DNA of 47,832 nucleotides, taken from assembly GCA_004376575.1 (NCBI GenBank), contig SOJN01000012.1, forward strand, positions 1 to 47,832, read 5' to 3'. The stretch comes from a candidate division TA06 bacterium (GTDB taxonomy: Bacteria > Hydrothermota > DG-26 > E44-bin18). Shown piece after piece: positions 16,172-24,942 of this stretch (the stretch's first letter is position 1; the number at the start of each line of letters is the position of its first letter). The notes under the pieces are model-generated. The model made no database searches. It had not been told where the DNA came from and worked only from the letters and a program-made list of their open reading frames with translations. The position numbers were made by a program, and so were the translations under genes.

Positions 16172-19024
16172 TCAAGAAGCCTCCTCTTCTTTTTTCTCAT
16201 CCTCTTCCCTCCAGAATTCGTCTATTTTCTCTATCACTTCATGTTCTGTTGAACAGAATTGCACGTCAACCGGTACCGAATCGAGAAAAAGCTCACCGTA
16301 TGATGCTGATCCTATTCTCGAGTCTGCGATTATCACGACACCTCTGTCGCTCTTGTTCCTTATGAGCCTGCCAAAACCCTGTCTGAACCTCACCACCGCC
16401 CGGGGAACCATGTAGGAAGAAAACGGATCAAGAGACTGCTGCTGCAGGGCCTCGGCCCTCGCCTCTGTAATTGGCTCGTTTGGAACAGGGAAAGGGAGTT
16501 TTCCTATGACCACCATCTCCAGGGATTCCCCTGGAACATCCACCCCTTCCCAGAAGCTGTCCGTTCCAAACACCACCGAACTCCTGTCTGCTTTGAACTC
16601 CTCCAGCATCCTGGTCCTCGATCCGGATTCACCCTGCACAAGAACAGTTATTCCATTGTCTACAAGTTTCCCAGAAACTCTGGAGGAGAGCTCGTTCAAC
16701 ATCGCATATGAAGTTACTAGCACGAGTGTCCCTCGCCTCGTCCTGAGTATCACCTTTTCAAGAAGTCTCGCGGCCACATCCTTGAATTCTGGGCTCTGCG
16801 GCGATGGAAAATACCTGGGAAGAATGGCAAGTACCTGTTCGGAGAAATCGAAGGGCGAGCCCAGAAGAAGAGTCCTCACCCTTTCCCCCGGGCACTTCGT
16901 CAATCCACTCCTTTCAAGGAAGAAGTCGAACCAGGTGGCAACTGTCAAAGCGGCAGAAGTGAATATCAGTGAGTCCACATTTTCATAAAGCATATCACAA
17001 AGAGCCTGCCCCACGTCAATCGGCGCGGACCTCATCTCGCATATCCGATTCGAATCCCTCCCAATCATCTCAGTCCAGTAACAGTGATTCTCATCCCGAG
17101 CGGCGACAAGGAATTCGATGTCGTCTGAAGTTTCAAGGAGATCCACCTCACGCGCTGCAAGTGACTCTAAAATATCATCAAACTTTCCGGCACCCTCTCC
17201 TTCCGCGGCCCTGATCCACGCGGCAAGACCAGAAAGACCATCCTTCAGTTGCTTCAGCCTTGAGGCGAGCTCCATACCATCTGGCATGACCGCGGCGATT
17301 CTGTCCTCGCCCTTTCCATATCTTCTCCTTCCGAAGTCTGAAGCCTTTGATGTCATTCGGCCCAAATCGTCGAAGAACCGACGCGCAAACTGCCTCGCTT
17401 CAGAAGTCACCCTTTTCAACCCCTCAACACTCTTTGTCAGAGCTTTCTTTTTGGTCCCAAGCCGCCTCTCTATTCGGCCCAGAAGACCCCCTGCGTAACC
17501 ACGGTCAGGGGATATGATATCCAGCATGCCCCCTATGCTCGCGTAACTCGCTTTTCTTCCCATGTGCTCAGTTGCAGCCTTCTCCAGATTGTGAGCCTCA
17601 TCGATGATCAGTCTGTTGTAGCTCCCTATGGCCCTGCTCTTGGCCATAAGATCAGAAAGAAGAAGAGAGTGGTTCACAACGACAATGTGCGAATCGGCAG
17701 CCGCATCCCTCACCCTGTTCAAGAAGCACTGGGAATGGAAGGGACACTTCTTCTTGAGACAGTAATTCCACTCACAGCAAATCGCATTGAGGGTACCCCA
17801 GTAATCCCTGGCTCTGAATCCAGTACACTCAGAGAACTCGCCGGTTTCAGTCTCTTCTAGCCAGGCGAAGATGGGCAGGACTCCGATTCTCTCCTCACAA
17901 GCGAGATTAGCCTCTGGCTCAGAGATCAAAGACTGCCACTTCGTCTTGCATAGATAATTACCCCTCCCTTTCAGGAGTGCCGCTTTGAAATCGAAGAAAA
18001 GAGACTCTGATAGAGACGGTATGTCCTTGTTGAACAATTGGTCCTGGAGGTTCTTGGTGTTTGTGGAGACGATCACCCGCTCACCGTTCTTCACGGACCA
18101 CAGTATCGCAGGCAGAAGATAGGCGAGTGACTTGCCCGTGCCTGTACCAGCCTCCACAACAAGGAATCCATCCTCATCAAAACTTCTGGCACAGGCTTTG
18201 GCCATACTCACCTGTTCAGGCCTGTGTTCAAATCCCGGGAGCGTGCTCGCCAGCTTCCCTTTCTCCCTGAAATAGAGAGAAACAACCTCCTCCCCCAGAT
18301 ATTTCTTTTCTTCCTCTTCCTTCGATTCAGCCTTTCCCTTTCCAAAGATATTTCTGTGTCTATTCTCGTAGTCTGGTGAGAACTGAACGCCATCCACAGA
18401 AAGGAGAGCGGACTTCAAAGCAAGTTTTTCAGCTTGAAGAAATAAGTCCTTCTCGCTCCATGTACAGTCCTGTACCATCCTGTTGATACTGTTGAGAACA
18501 GCCGGTCCCATTCCCTTCATCCTCTCGCAGAGACAAAGAAACAATTTCGCAACTGAGGAGGCGTCTTCACCGGCTCTGTGTGAGACGTCTGAATAGAGGC
18601 CGAACCCCTTCAACAGCGTCTCCAGCCTGTGATTCCTGGCTCTGGGGATGACAATTCTTGAGATGGCCAGCGTGTCGTAGATAGGGCCTTTGACCTCATA
18701 ACCACTGGCCTTGAGGAATCGGATGTCAAATTGGGCGTTGTGGGCAATGACCGGCAGATCGCCAGCAAAATCCTTTAGGCGTGGAAGTACGTCGCTCAGC
18801 GGAGGACTCCCCACCAGGTCTTTCTCGGTGATCCCTGTCAACTGCCTTACCCTGTAGGGAATCTCCTTGTCAGTCGAAACTAACTGCTCAAAAGTCTCAA
18901 CAACCTCGCCCAACTCGACCTTCGCTGCGCCCACCTCTATGATGTCGTCTTTGGCATAGTCAAGGCCGGTCGTTTCGAGGTCTAAGGCCACGAAACGGTC
19001 CAGAATGAAATCTCGTTCAGCCAT
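16172..19024 (-). CDS. dinG: DinG-family helicase with N-terminal DEDDh exonuclease
   Basis: A 950-residue fusion. Residues 1-170 are a DnaQ/PolC-type 3'-5' exonuclease: ALDLETTG (Asp15, Glu17), HNAQFD (Asp100), and HRAGED (His149, Asp154). Residues 260-930 are an XPD/DinG-type superfamily 2 helicase: Walker [10 protein letters not shown] (291-299), DEAH (475-478), and motifs V/VI in [13 protein letters not shown] and [13 protein letters not shown]. Between Walker A and DEAH lie cysteines (about 359, 417, 422, 427, 433) suited to the Fe-S cluster. The arrangement resembles Firmicutes DinG. There the exonuclease may act alone, but here both halves keep their catalytic residues. Likely role: processing of nucleic acid structures in repair. 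The ATG directly follows the thiC stop (TAGATG). Confidence 0.93.
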   Translation of the reverse strand: MAERDFILDRFVALDLETTGLDYAKDDIIEVGAAKVELGEVVETFEQLVSTDKEIPYRVRQLTGITEKDLVGSPPLSDVLPRLKDFAGDLPVIAHNAQFDIRFLKASGYEVKGPIYDTLAISRIVIPRARNHRLETLLKGFGLYSDVSHRAGEDASSVAKLFLCLCERMKGMGPAVLNSINRMVQDCTWSEKDLFLQAEKLALKSALLSVDGVQFSPDYENRHRNIFGKGKAESKEEEEKKYLGEEVVSLYFREKGKLASTLPGFEHRPEQVSMAKACARSFDEDGFLVVEAGTGTGKSLAYLLPAILWSVKNGERVIVSTNTKNLQDQLFNKDIPSLSESLFFDFKAALLKGRGNYLCKTKWQSLISEPEANLACEERIGVLPIFAWLEETETGEFSECTGFRARDYWGTLNAICCEWNYCLKKKCPFHSQCFLNRVRDAAADSHIVVVNHSLLLSDLMAKSRAIGSYNRLIIDEAHNLEKAATEHMGRKASYASIGGMLDIISPDRGYAGGLLGRIERRLGTKKKALTKSVEGLKRVTSEARQFARRFFDDLGRMTSKASDFGRRRYGKGEDRIAAVMPDGMELASRLKQLKDGLSGLAAWIRAAEGEGAGKFDDILESLAAREVDLLETSDDIEFLVAARDENHCYWTEMIGRDSNRICEMRSAPIDVGQALCDMLYENVDSLIFTSAALTVATWFDFFLERSGLTKCPGERVRTLLLGSPFDFSEQVLAILPRYFPSPQSPEFKDVAARLLEKVILRTRRGTLVLVTSYAMLNELSSRVSGKLVDNGITVLVQGESGSRTRMLEEFKADRSSVVFGTDSFWEGVDVPGESLEMVVIGKLPFPVPNEPITEARAEALQQQSLDPFSSYMVPRAVVRFRQGFGRLIRNKSDRGVVIIADSRIGSASYGELFLDSVPVDVQFCSTEHEVIEKIDEFWREEDEKKEEEAS

Positions 19025-20296
19025 CTATTTCTTTCTGAGAGTGCTGCGAAGGTTCTTGAGGGAGCAGAACTCGCCGCACATGGAGCAGACATCATCGATA
19101 CTGCTGGGAGTTGAAGCCTTCAGGGCTTTGGCCCTCTGTGGATCTATGGCCAGACCGAACATTCCAGGCCAGTCAAGACTCTTCCTCTTCCTGGACATCT
19201 CCAGGTCCCACTCCTTGGCCCCAACTACGCCTTTTGCGATGTCTCCTGCGTGAGCGGCAATTCTTGAGGTGATGACCCCTTCCTTCACATCTTCAATGTC
19301 TGGAAGCCTTAGGTGCTCAGAGGGCGTTACATAGCACAGAAAATCCGCACCGGCAGCCGCGGCAAGGGCTCCACCTATGGCTCCTGTGATGTGGTCGTAG
19401 CCAGGGCACACATCTGTCACAATGGGGCCAAGAACATAAAATGGGGCACCATTGCATATCCTCTTTTCCATGAGAACATTCGCCTCCACCTGGTCAATGG
19501 GGATATGCCCCGGACCTTCGACCATCACCTGAACTCCAGCATCTCTTGCTCTGACAACCAGCTCACCCAGAGTCACCAGCTCATCCATCTGCGCCTTATC
19601 CGATGCATCTGCAATACATCCGGGCCGCATCCCATCACCCAGACTGAGCGTAACATCGTTCTCTTTCGCCATGTCCAGGATTTCATCGTACCTCTCATAG
19701 AGCGGATTCTCTCTGCGGTTGTGGCACATCCACTCAAAAATGAAGGTGCCTCCCCTGCTCACCACATCAGTCACCCTCTTTTCTCTGGAGAGTATGTCCA
19801 CAGACTTGAGGGTGACACCACAGTGGATTGTGACAAAATCAACTCCGTCTTCGACGTGGGTCCTGACCGCCTGAATCATCTCATCTCCGGTAACCTCAAC
19901 CAGGGGCCGGCCGCTCTTGATGCATTCAATCCAGGCCTGATATATGGGAACCGTGCCCACAGGAACAGGAGATTCATCCAGGATTGCTTTTCGGATCTCA
20001 TCTATGTCGCCGCCAGTCGAAAGGTCCATGACGGTATCTGCGCCAGCCTCAACCGCCGCCTCTACCTTCCTCAGCTCAAGCTGGACATCGGCCCTGTCCT
20101 GGGAAGTCCCCAGATTTGCGTTCACCTTTGTCCTGAGGCCTTTGCCAATGGCAACAGGCTTTATTCTTCTTCTCCTGGTGTTCTTGGGCAGAACGATTTC
20201 ACCAGAGGCTAGACCGCTTTCTATCAGCTTGGGGTCTACTCCTTCAGCTTCTGAAGCCATCAAAGTGAGGGCATGCTTTTCGTCTGTCTGTGCCAT
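19025..20296 (-). CDS. thiC: Phosphomethylpyrimidine synthase
   Basis: This radical-SAM Fe-S enzyme rearranges aminoimidazole ribotide to HMP-phosphate, the pyrimidine half of thiamine. The 423 residues are typical of the short form. Family segments are KVNANLGTS, VMDLSTGGDID, TIHCGV, GDGMRPGC, VEGPGHIP and DYVTP-like CYVTPSEHL. The cluster-binding cysteines are in CSMCGEFC near the C terminus, with one residue fewer between the last two cysteines than in E. coli ThiC. The ATG at 20296 is chosen: AAAGGA precedes it and the promoter lies at 20333-20361, so the in-frame extension up to 20368 cannot be translated from that transcript. It is the first gene of the 15-gene run. Other thi genes are absent from the window. 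Confidence 0.96.
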   Translation of the reverse strand: MAQTDEKHALTLMASEAEGVDPKLIESGLASGEIVLPKNTRRRRIKPVAIGKGLRTKVNANLGTSQDRADVQLELRKVEAAVEAGADTVMDLSTGGDIDEIRKAILDESPVPVGTVPIYQAWIECIKSGRPLVEVTGDEMIQAVRTHVEDGVDFVTIHCGVTLKSVDILSREKRVTDVVSRGGTFIFEWMCHNRRENPLYERYDEILDMAKENDVTLSLGDGMRPGCIADASDKAQMDELVTLGELVVRARDAGVQVMVEGPGHIPIDQVEANVLMEKRICNGAPFYVLGPIVTDVCPGYDHITGAIGGALAAAAGADFLCYVTPSEHLRLPDIEDVKEGVITSRIAAHAGDIAKGVVGAKEWDLEMSRKRKSLDWPGMFGLAIDPQRAKALKASTPSSIDDVCSMCGEFCSLKNLRSTLRKK

Positions 20297-20332
20297 GCTA
20301 TGTGTCCTTTTGCGCTCCACTCCCAACCATTT

Positions 20333-20361
20333 AATATAGCCCATTCCTCCCCCCAAGTCAA
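20333..20361 (-). promoter_or_regulatory. Promoter of the thiC-guaA gene run
   Basis: Minus strand: TTGACT (20356-20361), a 17-base spacer, then TATATT (20333-20338). Transcription should begin near 20326, leaving a leader of about 30 bases before the thiC ATG. That is too short for a TPP riboswitch, which needs roughly 80-100 bases, and no THI-box motif is seen. Confidence 0.7.
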
Positions 20362-20388
20362 TGCCCATCCTCGCTATACCCTTACACG

Positions 20389-20512
20389 CGAAATTCCACC
20401 CAACACCCTCACACCCCTTCGAAATTCCACTCCACCCTCTTCCCCACCTTCGAAATTCCTCCCGACCCCCCCACCCACCTTCGAAAATAGAAAATCGAAA
20501 ATCGGTACCGCA
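20389..20512. repeat. 31-bp-periodic CGAAATTCC array (island 1)
   Basis: Cores CGAAATTCC begin at 20389, 20420 and 20451, and a variant CGAAAAT begins at 20482: three successive intervals of exactly 31 bases. The fill between cores is C/A/T with almost no G on the plus strand. After the last core comes the A-rich variant block GAAAATAGAAAATCGAAAAT. The array lies just upstream of the thiC promoter, with the G-rich strand reading towards thiC. Confidence 0.75.
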
Positions 20513-20513
20513 T

Positions 20514-20685
20514 GGGGACAGGCACCGGGTTGTTGCGTTATGGACAGTGTGTGAGCTGACACCCTGTAGGGGCAGGGTCTCCCTGCCCTTCGGGAAAGGG
20601 CGCGGAAACCGCGCCCCTACAACTCATCCCGGCAATCTTCGATCTTAGATCTGCGATCTTAGATGTAGAGGCGCCTGTCCCCGTG
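20514..20685. repeat. Inverted-repeat-bounded hairpin module (island 1)
   Basis: The module is bounded by TGGGGACAGGCACC (20514-20527) and, inverted, GGCGCCTGTCCCCG near 20672-20685 (12 of 14 matching). Inside, two perfect 8-bp hairpins with 3-base loops follow each other: GGGCAGGG-tct-CCCTGCCC (20570-20588) and GGGCGCGG-aaa-CCGCGCCC (20598-20616). They are enclosed by an outer GTAGGGGC/GCCCCTAC pair. Next comes a run of GATCT-type words (20638-20665). There is no coding capacity. The hairpins also lie downstream of the surface-protein gene and could help stop transcription, though no long T-run follows. Confidence 0.65.
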
Positions 20686-20695
20686 ACTCGGGTTT

Positions 20696-23600
20696 TTATT
20701 TACCCATAGTCTCTATTTTGGCTTCTAACGCTTCAATGCGCTCTTGCTGTTCCTGGACCACTTTGGTCAGGACCGCCACAATATCCATAGGCGACACGCC
20801 TTTTCTGTCTTTAGTCGCTACAAGATCGGGGACATCCTCAGCTATGAAGCCCACGAATGTTTCATCTTTGTCAGATTTGTAATTGTATCTAACAGGAGTC
20901 AATCTACTCACTGCTTCTATGGCTTCTTCTGAAGTAAGCTCAACAATCTGTTCCTTGTATTCCCTGCTCGATCCGTCTACCCAAGTGAAGCCATTACAGT
21001 AAGCGCCATTTGTGCCCACATCCAATAAATGTGTTGGTGCCGTGTTTCCAATGCCAACTCTGACCGGGCCGGGCGAGTGGTAGAATATGACCGCATTAGC
21101 AGTTGAAGTCGTGAAGTTCCGTCCAAATCCGAACGTGTAGTCAGCGGTTACCCTGACCTGTCGGCCTGCGGCAAATGAGTGCCATCCGGTGACTGTATCA
21201 GCCTCTCCACCAGCCACAGTCGCATAGTACCCGCTGGCGATGTTGTTCCATCCCCCGCCCACAGTCGCACCAAAACCGCTGGCAGTGTTGTTCAATCCTC
21301 CGCACACCGTCGTATAGAGGTCGCTAGCAGTGTTATCCTGTCCTCCGCCGATGGTCGTACAGAGCTGGCTGGCAGTGTTGTCCCGTCCTCCGCCCACGCT
21401 CGCCCCGGTGCCGCCAGCATTGTTGCTATCTCCTCCGGCCACGGTCGCGTAGTCGCCACTGGCTGTGTCCGCATATCCGCCTCCCACGGTCGCATATTGG
21501 CCGCCGGCCGTGTTTTGCTCTCCACCGCCCACAGTCGCGAGATTGCCGGCAGCGGCATTATCCCATCCTCCACCAATCGCAGCCCAGTCACCGTTGACCA
21601 CATTCATGCCTCCACCACCAATGGCGGCGCCGTTACCGCTCGCTGTATTGTCTCGGCCACCACCAACGACGGCGTACTGGCCAGTCGCGCTGCTCTTTTC
21701 TCCACCGCTCACAGTACCATGATAACCGCCCGCGGTATTGCCACTTCCGCCACCAACAGCCGCATAGTCGTAGCTGGCGGTGTTGCCATATCCGCCGCTC
21801 ACGGTGCAGAATGCACGATTTTGCCCTGAAGTACCAGTAGTGCAAGCGATACCAAGGTTTACGTGTGTAGTATCATAGACACCGTAAAGGACATTAAAAC
21901 TGCGCATTGCAAGGCCGTAGCTGGAACTTGGATGAAGCACACTGCCAGTTATGGTCCAGTCATTGTCGCCGGCAGCAGCCTGCCAGGCCCCCTGACCAGA
22001 AGCATCTGAAGTCAGAACATAACCAGTTGCCGCACCTGCAGGCAAACTGAAACCCGTCATCTGAACAGTACCATCAACATCCAACCTCTCTGTAGGGCTC
22101 ACCGTTCCTATGCCGACGCTGATTGGATCGACCGAGTTATGAAATATGACTGCGTTAGGCGTTGAAGTTGTGAAATCCCGTCCAAATGCGAACGTGTAGT
22201 CTGCGGCTCCAGCGACCCTGACCAAGTTGCCTGCGGCAAAAGAGTAGTCTCCGGCTACTGTATCGGCATATCCTCCGCCTACGGTGGCCCAGCTGCCGCT
22301 AGCAGCGTTGTATCCTCCCCCAGCTACCGTGGCACCGTAGCTGCTAGCGCTGCTGTAACCTCCACCGCTCACGGTGGCACCGGGTGAGCCGGCGGTGTTG
22401 AAAGCTCCACCAGCCACGGTGGCACCCGAGCCGTTGGCGGTGTTGGAACCTCCGCCACCTACGGTCGCAGCCGTGTCTGTGGCCGTGTTGAAAGCTCCAC
22501 CAGCTACCGTAGCACCCGAGCCGCTGGCGGTATTACCAAATCCGCCACCCACAGACGAATAAACCGCAACCGCTGCATTGTCCGAGCCGCCGGCCACGAC
22601 GGCGGCAGTGTCTTCAGGCTGATCACCGGCAATGTTATGACGGCCTGACAGGACTGCACCATAAACAGCCCTTGTTGTATCAGCATATCCCCCACCCACC
22701 GTCGCATGGCTGCCACTGGCAGTGTTGTTTTGTCCTCCGGCAATTGTCGCAAACAAAGCACTGGCGACATTGCTTTCTCCCCCGCCCACGGTCCCCCTAT
22801 TGCCGCTGGCAGTGTTGTTTTGTCCTCCCCCAACGGTCGCATACCAATCACTGGCGACATTGCCTGCTCCGCCACCCACGGTCGCATACCAGTCGCCCGC
22901 ACTGTTGCTCAGTCCGCCGCTGACTGTGCAGTATTTGTAATTCTGACCCGACATGCCCGTAGTGCAAGCAATCCCAAGGTTCACATGTGTGCTATCATTG
23001 GTGCCATAGAGCACATTAGAACTCCGCATCGCAAGCCCATAGTCTGCACTTGGATGAAGCACACTGCCAGTTATGGTCCAGTCATTGTCAGAACCAACAG
23101 GAGCCGCGAAAGCATAATCCGCAGTATCCGCATAAGGGGCTTTGAACGCAGCCTCAGCATCGCCTCTTACTATAGTCCCATCAAGGATCATACCGCTCGT
23201 AATCGCATCTGTCTGCCCCTCGTTCACATATTGTATATCCCCGGCCGAAAGCGGGAAGAGATCGCTCGCCCCAGGCGTCGCGCTCGCATCAAACCCGTCC
23301 ACCATACCAGCATCATCAGCACTGTCTGCCTTGACAGCACGATAGGCATAGCCGACACTCGTAATCTCTGTCCTGGGAGAAAGAGTCTGGGCTACTATTG
23401 TCAGCTCGAGCCATCGCGATTGTCCGGCCCCGAAGACATCCGATGGTATGGGTGTCGTAGAACCCAGGACTACATTGAAAAGACCTTCCTCAACAACTAC
23501 ATTCCCATTCTCATTCCACAGCTCGCTTCCAGCGCCTGGATCATCCCAGATTCCAAAGGTCATGCTCAGAGTGTCATTTATGGGATTGCCCGCATCATCT

Positions 23601-23794
23601 GTAAGGTATCCCTGATAGTTTATGTGCCAGGGAACGACCAGCATCCGTGCGGGCTTCATAACATGCGACTCCGTTCTCTTCACCTCGACTTTACCCAACC
23701 TGGCCCCATCAATCGCCTTTCTCTGTTGTGCCACAGCAACAGCGCATACAGCAAAGGCTGCCAGAACTATTACGATCAATATCCTCTTTGACAT
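20696..23794 (-). CDS. Repeat-built surface protein with YadA-like head repeats and C-terminal S74 chaperone domain
   Basis: A 1032-residue exported protein. A signal peptide (about 1-22, ending near AVAVAQ) is followed by a beta-rich domain (about 50-180) opening HINYQGYLTDDAGNP. Two similar modules then each start with DNDWTITGSVLHPS. Each has a long run of 15-residue repeats of the form TVGGGxxNTASGxxA (about 291-515 and 665-871), and each closes with DYTFxFGRxFTTST and VGIG. The repeats resemble the left-handed beta-roll heads of trimeric adhesins. The last ~100 residues form a Peptidase_S74-type chaperone: SSREYKEQI (Ser and Lys five apart, the self-cleavage dyad), FVGFIAEDVPDLV, and a terminal coiled coil EQQERIEALEAKIETM. 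A trimeric, self-processing surface fibre is inferred. It lies 35 bases after the next secreted-protein gene. Confidence 0.85.
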   Translation of the reverse strand: MSKRILIVIVLAAFAVCAVAVAQQRKAIDGARLGKVEVKRTESHVMKPARMLVVPWHINYQGYLTDDAGNPINDTLSMTFGIWDDPGAGSELWNENGNVVVEEGLFNVVLGSTTPIPSDVFGAGQSRWLELTIVAQTLSPRTEITSVGYAYRAVKADSADDAGMVDGFDASATPGASDLFPLSAGDIQYVNEGQTDAITSGMILDGTIVRGDAEAAFKAPYADTADYAFAAPVGSDNDWTITGSVLHPSADYGLAMRSSNVLYGTNDSTHVNLGIACTTGMSGQNYKYCTVSGGLSNSAGDWYATVGGGAGNVASDWYATVGGGQNNTASGNRGTVGGGESNVASALFATIAGGQNNTASGSHATVGGGYADTTRAVYGAVLSGRHNIAGDQPEDTAAVVAGGSDNAAVAVYSSVGGGFGNTASGSGATVAGGAFNTATDTAATVGGGGSNTANGSGATVAGGAFNTAGSPGATVSGGGYSSASSYGATVAGGGYNAASGSWATVGGGYADTVAGDYSFAAGNLVRVAGAADYTFAFGRDFTTSTPNAVIFHNSVDPISVGIGTVSPTERLDVDGTVQMTGFSLPAGAATGYVLTSDASGQGAWQAAAGDNDWTITGSVLHPSSSYGLAMRSFNVLYGVYDTTHVNLGIACTTGTSGQNRAFCTVSGGYGNTASYDYAAVGGGSGNTAGGYHGTVSGGEKSSATGQYAVVGGGRDNTASGNGAAIGGGGMNVVNGDWAAIGGGWDNAAAGNLATVGGGEQNTAGGQYATVGGGYADTASGDYATVAGGDSNNAGGTGASVGGGRDNTASQLCTTIGGGQDNTASDLYTTVCGGLNNTASGFGATVGGGWNNIASGYYATVAGGEADTVTGWHSFAAGRQVRVTADYTFGFGRNFTTSTANAVIFYHSPGPVRVGIGNTAPTHLLDVGTNGAYCNGFTWVDGSSREYKEQIVELTSEEAIEAVSRLTPVRYNYKSDKDETFVGFIAEDVPDLVATKDRKGVSPMDIVAVLTKVVQEQQERIEALEAKIETMGK
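21180..21800. repeat. 45-bp tandem repeats, second head module
   Basis: Coding-strand repeats of about 45 bases encode the 15-residue TVGGGxxNTASGxxA units of the surface protein. About 14 units lie here. Copies differ at synonymous and variable positions, so the array is old, but the shared GGCGG-type cores could still recombine. Confidence 0.8.
22240..22925. repeat. 45-bp tandem repeats, first head module
   Basis: A second block of 45-base units, homologous to the one at 21180-21800. It is separated from that block by a ~300-base linker that also has a counterpart at the end of the protein. Whole-module duplication is the simplest origin. Confidence 0.8.
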
Positions 23795-23829
23795 TGTTCC
23801 TCCTCATAGCGCATGATGTGAATACCCGG

Positions 23830-24369
23830 TCATCTCAGGATGACCATCTTCCTGGTACGGATGAAGCCTCCTGCTCTTATCCGATAGAAGTAAACACCAC
23901 TGGGCAGTTGATCCCCGGAAACCCCTCGCAGGTCCCAATTGATCTTGTAGTATCCCGGCTCCTGATTCTCGTGAACAAGGGTCCTGATCTGCTGTCCAGC
24001 ACTGTTGAAGACTCTTATGTCAACCCTGGACTCCTGGGGTAGGCCGTATTTTATGGTAGTTGTATGAGTGACTGGGTTCGGGTAATTCTGAGATAGACTG
24101 AAGACTATGGGAATAGACCTGGAAAAGAGCAAATCCTCTTCGATTCCCGGACCAACAGGATAGGGATGCCAGAACCCGATGTAGGCAATGTAGTTGGCAC
24201 TTGATATCTTGCCGATTGTCGGCTGTCCGAAGCTCCCCCTGAGCACGTAGCCGGCTGAAGACATCTTGGTCCCGCCATCGTCAATTACATCGTTCTTCAG
24301 CACATAGGTCTGAGCGAAAGAGACGCTCACACAGAGCGACAAAAGCAAAACTACGAAGACGAATTTCAT
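23830..24369 (-). CDS. Secreted protein with C-terminal FlgD/Por-type sorting domain
   Basis: A 179-residue protein with a signal peptide (MKFVFVVLLLSLCVSVSFAQ). A short N-terminal part contains KMSSAGYVLRGSFGQP and SSANYIAYIGFWHP, a beta-rich motif I have seen only in uncharacterised secreted proteins. The C-terminal ~80 residues are a sorting-type domain: LSQNYPNPVTHTTTIKYGLP, RVFNSAGQQIRTL, GVYFYRIRAG, and the ending KMVILR. In Bacteroidota such tails direct type IX secretion; in related candidate phyla they occur widely without proof of the same route. AAAGGAGGTGA precedes the ATG. It is probably co-transcribed with the large surface protein. A stem TCCGCTCC/GGAGCGGA (24415-24442) lies in its leader region. 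Confidence 0.8.
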   Translation of the reverse strand: MKFVFVVLLLSLCVSVSFAQTYVLKNDVIDDGGTKMSSAGYVLRGSFGQPTIGKISSANYIAYIGFWHPYPVGPGIEEDLLFSRSIPIVFSLSQNYPNPVTHTTTIKYGLPQESRVDIRVFNSAGQQIRTLVHENQEPGYYKINWDLRGVSGDQLPSGVYFYRIRAGGFIRTRKMVILR

Positions 24370-24651
24370 GATGATTCACCTCCTTTCATATGACCTTAAT
24401 AGCACACAAAAGAGTCCGCTCCGATATAGATAATGGAGCGGATCTTATTCCGTTCCGGAACCTCTGCTTGAGGTTCAATTTCTTGGATAGGAATTCTACG
24501 CATCCCGGATTGGCCCCAAATCTATTGACAGCGTACTACCGTTCGCTGTCATCTATCATAGCAGGATGATTCTAGGAAGACAAGGCCGAATTAAGCGTTC
24601 GGAATTCAGAATGAAGAGTGCAAAACGGGAAAGTCAAAGTGAAGAACTACA

Positions 24652-24795
24652 GGAGATTGCTTCTGCTCGCTTCGCGAGCATCGCAATGACATGTTTTTCT
24701 CTCGGGAGAGAGTGGTGCGTGCTTCCGGAATTTGATGTGGTGCTTCGCGTTACTCAGTGCACCATCATAGGTCTCAGATCATCAATCTTGAATGG
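24652..24795 (+). repeat. Composite dispersed repeat, copy 1
   Basis: Order of parts: GGAGATTGCTTC, a hairpin (GCTCGC-ttc-GCGAGC), TCGCAATGACA, GTTTTTCTCTCGGGAGAG, GTGGTG..., GATGTGGTGCT, then words of the AGATCATCAATCTT type. Copy 2 with the same order is at 33399-33555. Only the hairpin stem is replaced, by a different but equally paired sequence. Confidence 0.7.
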
Positions 24796-24851
24796 TAAGA
24801 CCGCCCCCTACACTCCGCCCGGGCACAGGGTTCTGACCGCACCTGCCTTTA

Positions 24852-24879
24852 GTAGGGGCGTATTGCAATACGCCCCTAC
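24852..24879. repeat. Perfect 28-bp palindrome
   Basis: GTAGGGGCGTATTG is followed at once by its exact reverse complement, giving 14-base arms with no loop. The GTAGGGGC arm is shared with the hairpins of island 1 (20566-20620) and with single arms at 32967, 33250 and 33558. Confidence 0.85.
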
Positions 24880-24942
24880 AGAAATCTGTGGCCCGTGGCC
24901 AAAAGTTTATAAGTTTATGCCTGTCCCCACGAGTCACGAGTC

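Larger units (their letters stand above)
24370..24942. other. Gene-free island 2, left part
   Basis: No credible gene. Apart from the hairpin at 24415-24442, it carries a ~145-base copy of a dispersed composite repeat (24652-24795), a perfect 28-base palindrome (24852-24879), and the string GCCTGTCCCC (near 24918), which also bounds the module of island 1. Frames running through it have low-complexity translations. Confidence 0.6.

Noticed and set aside
20297-20700. TPP riboswitch before thiC
   Set aside because: No thi-box-like sequence is present and the predicted leader is only ~30 bases.
22706-23791. Long plus-strand frame (361 codons) opposite the surface protein
   Set aside because: It mirrors the minus-strand coding gene and its 45-bp repeats; the minus-strand product has a signal peptide and known domains.
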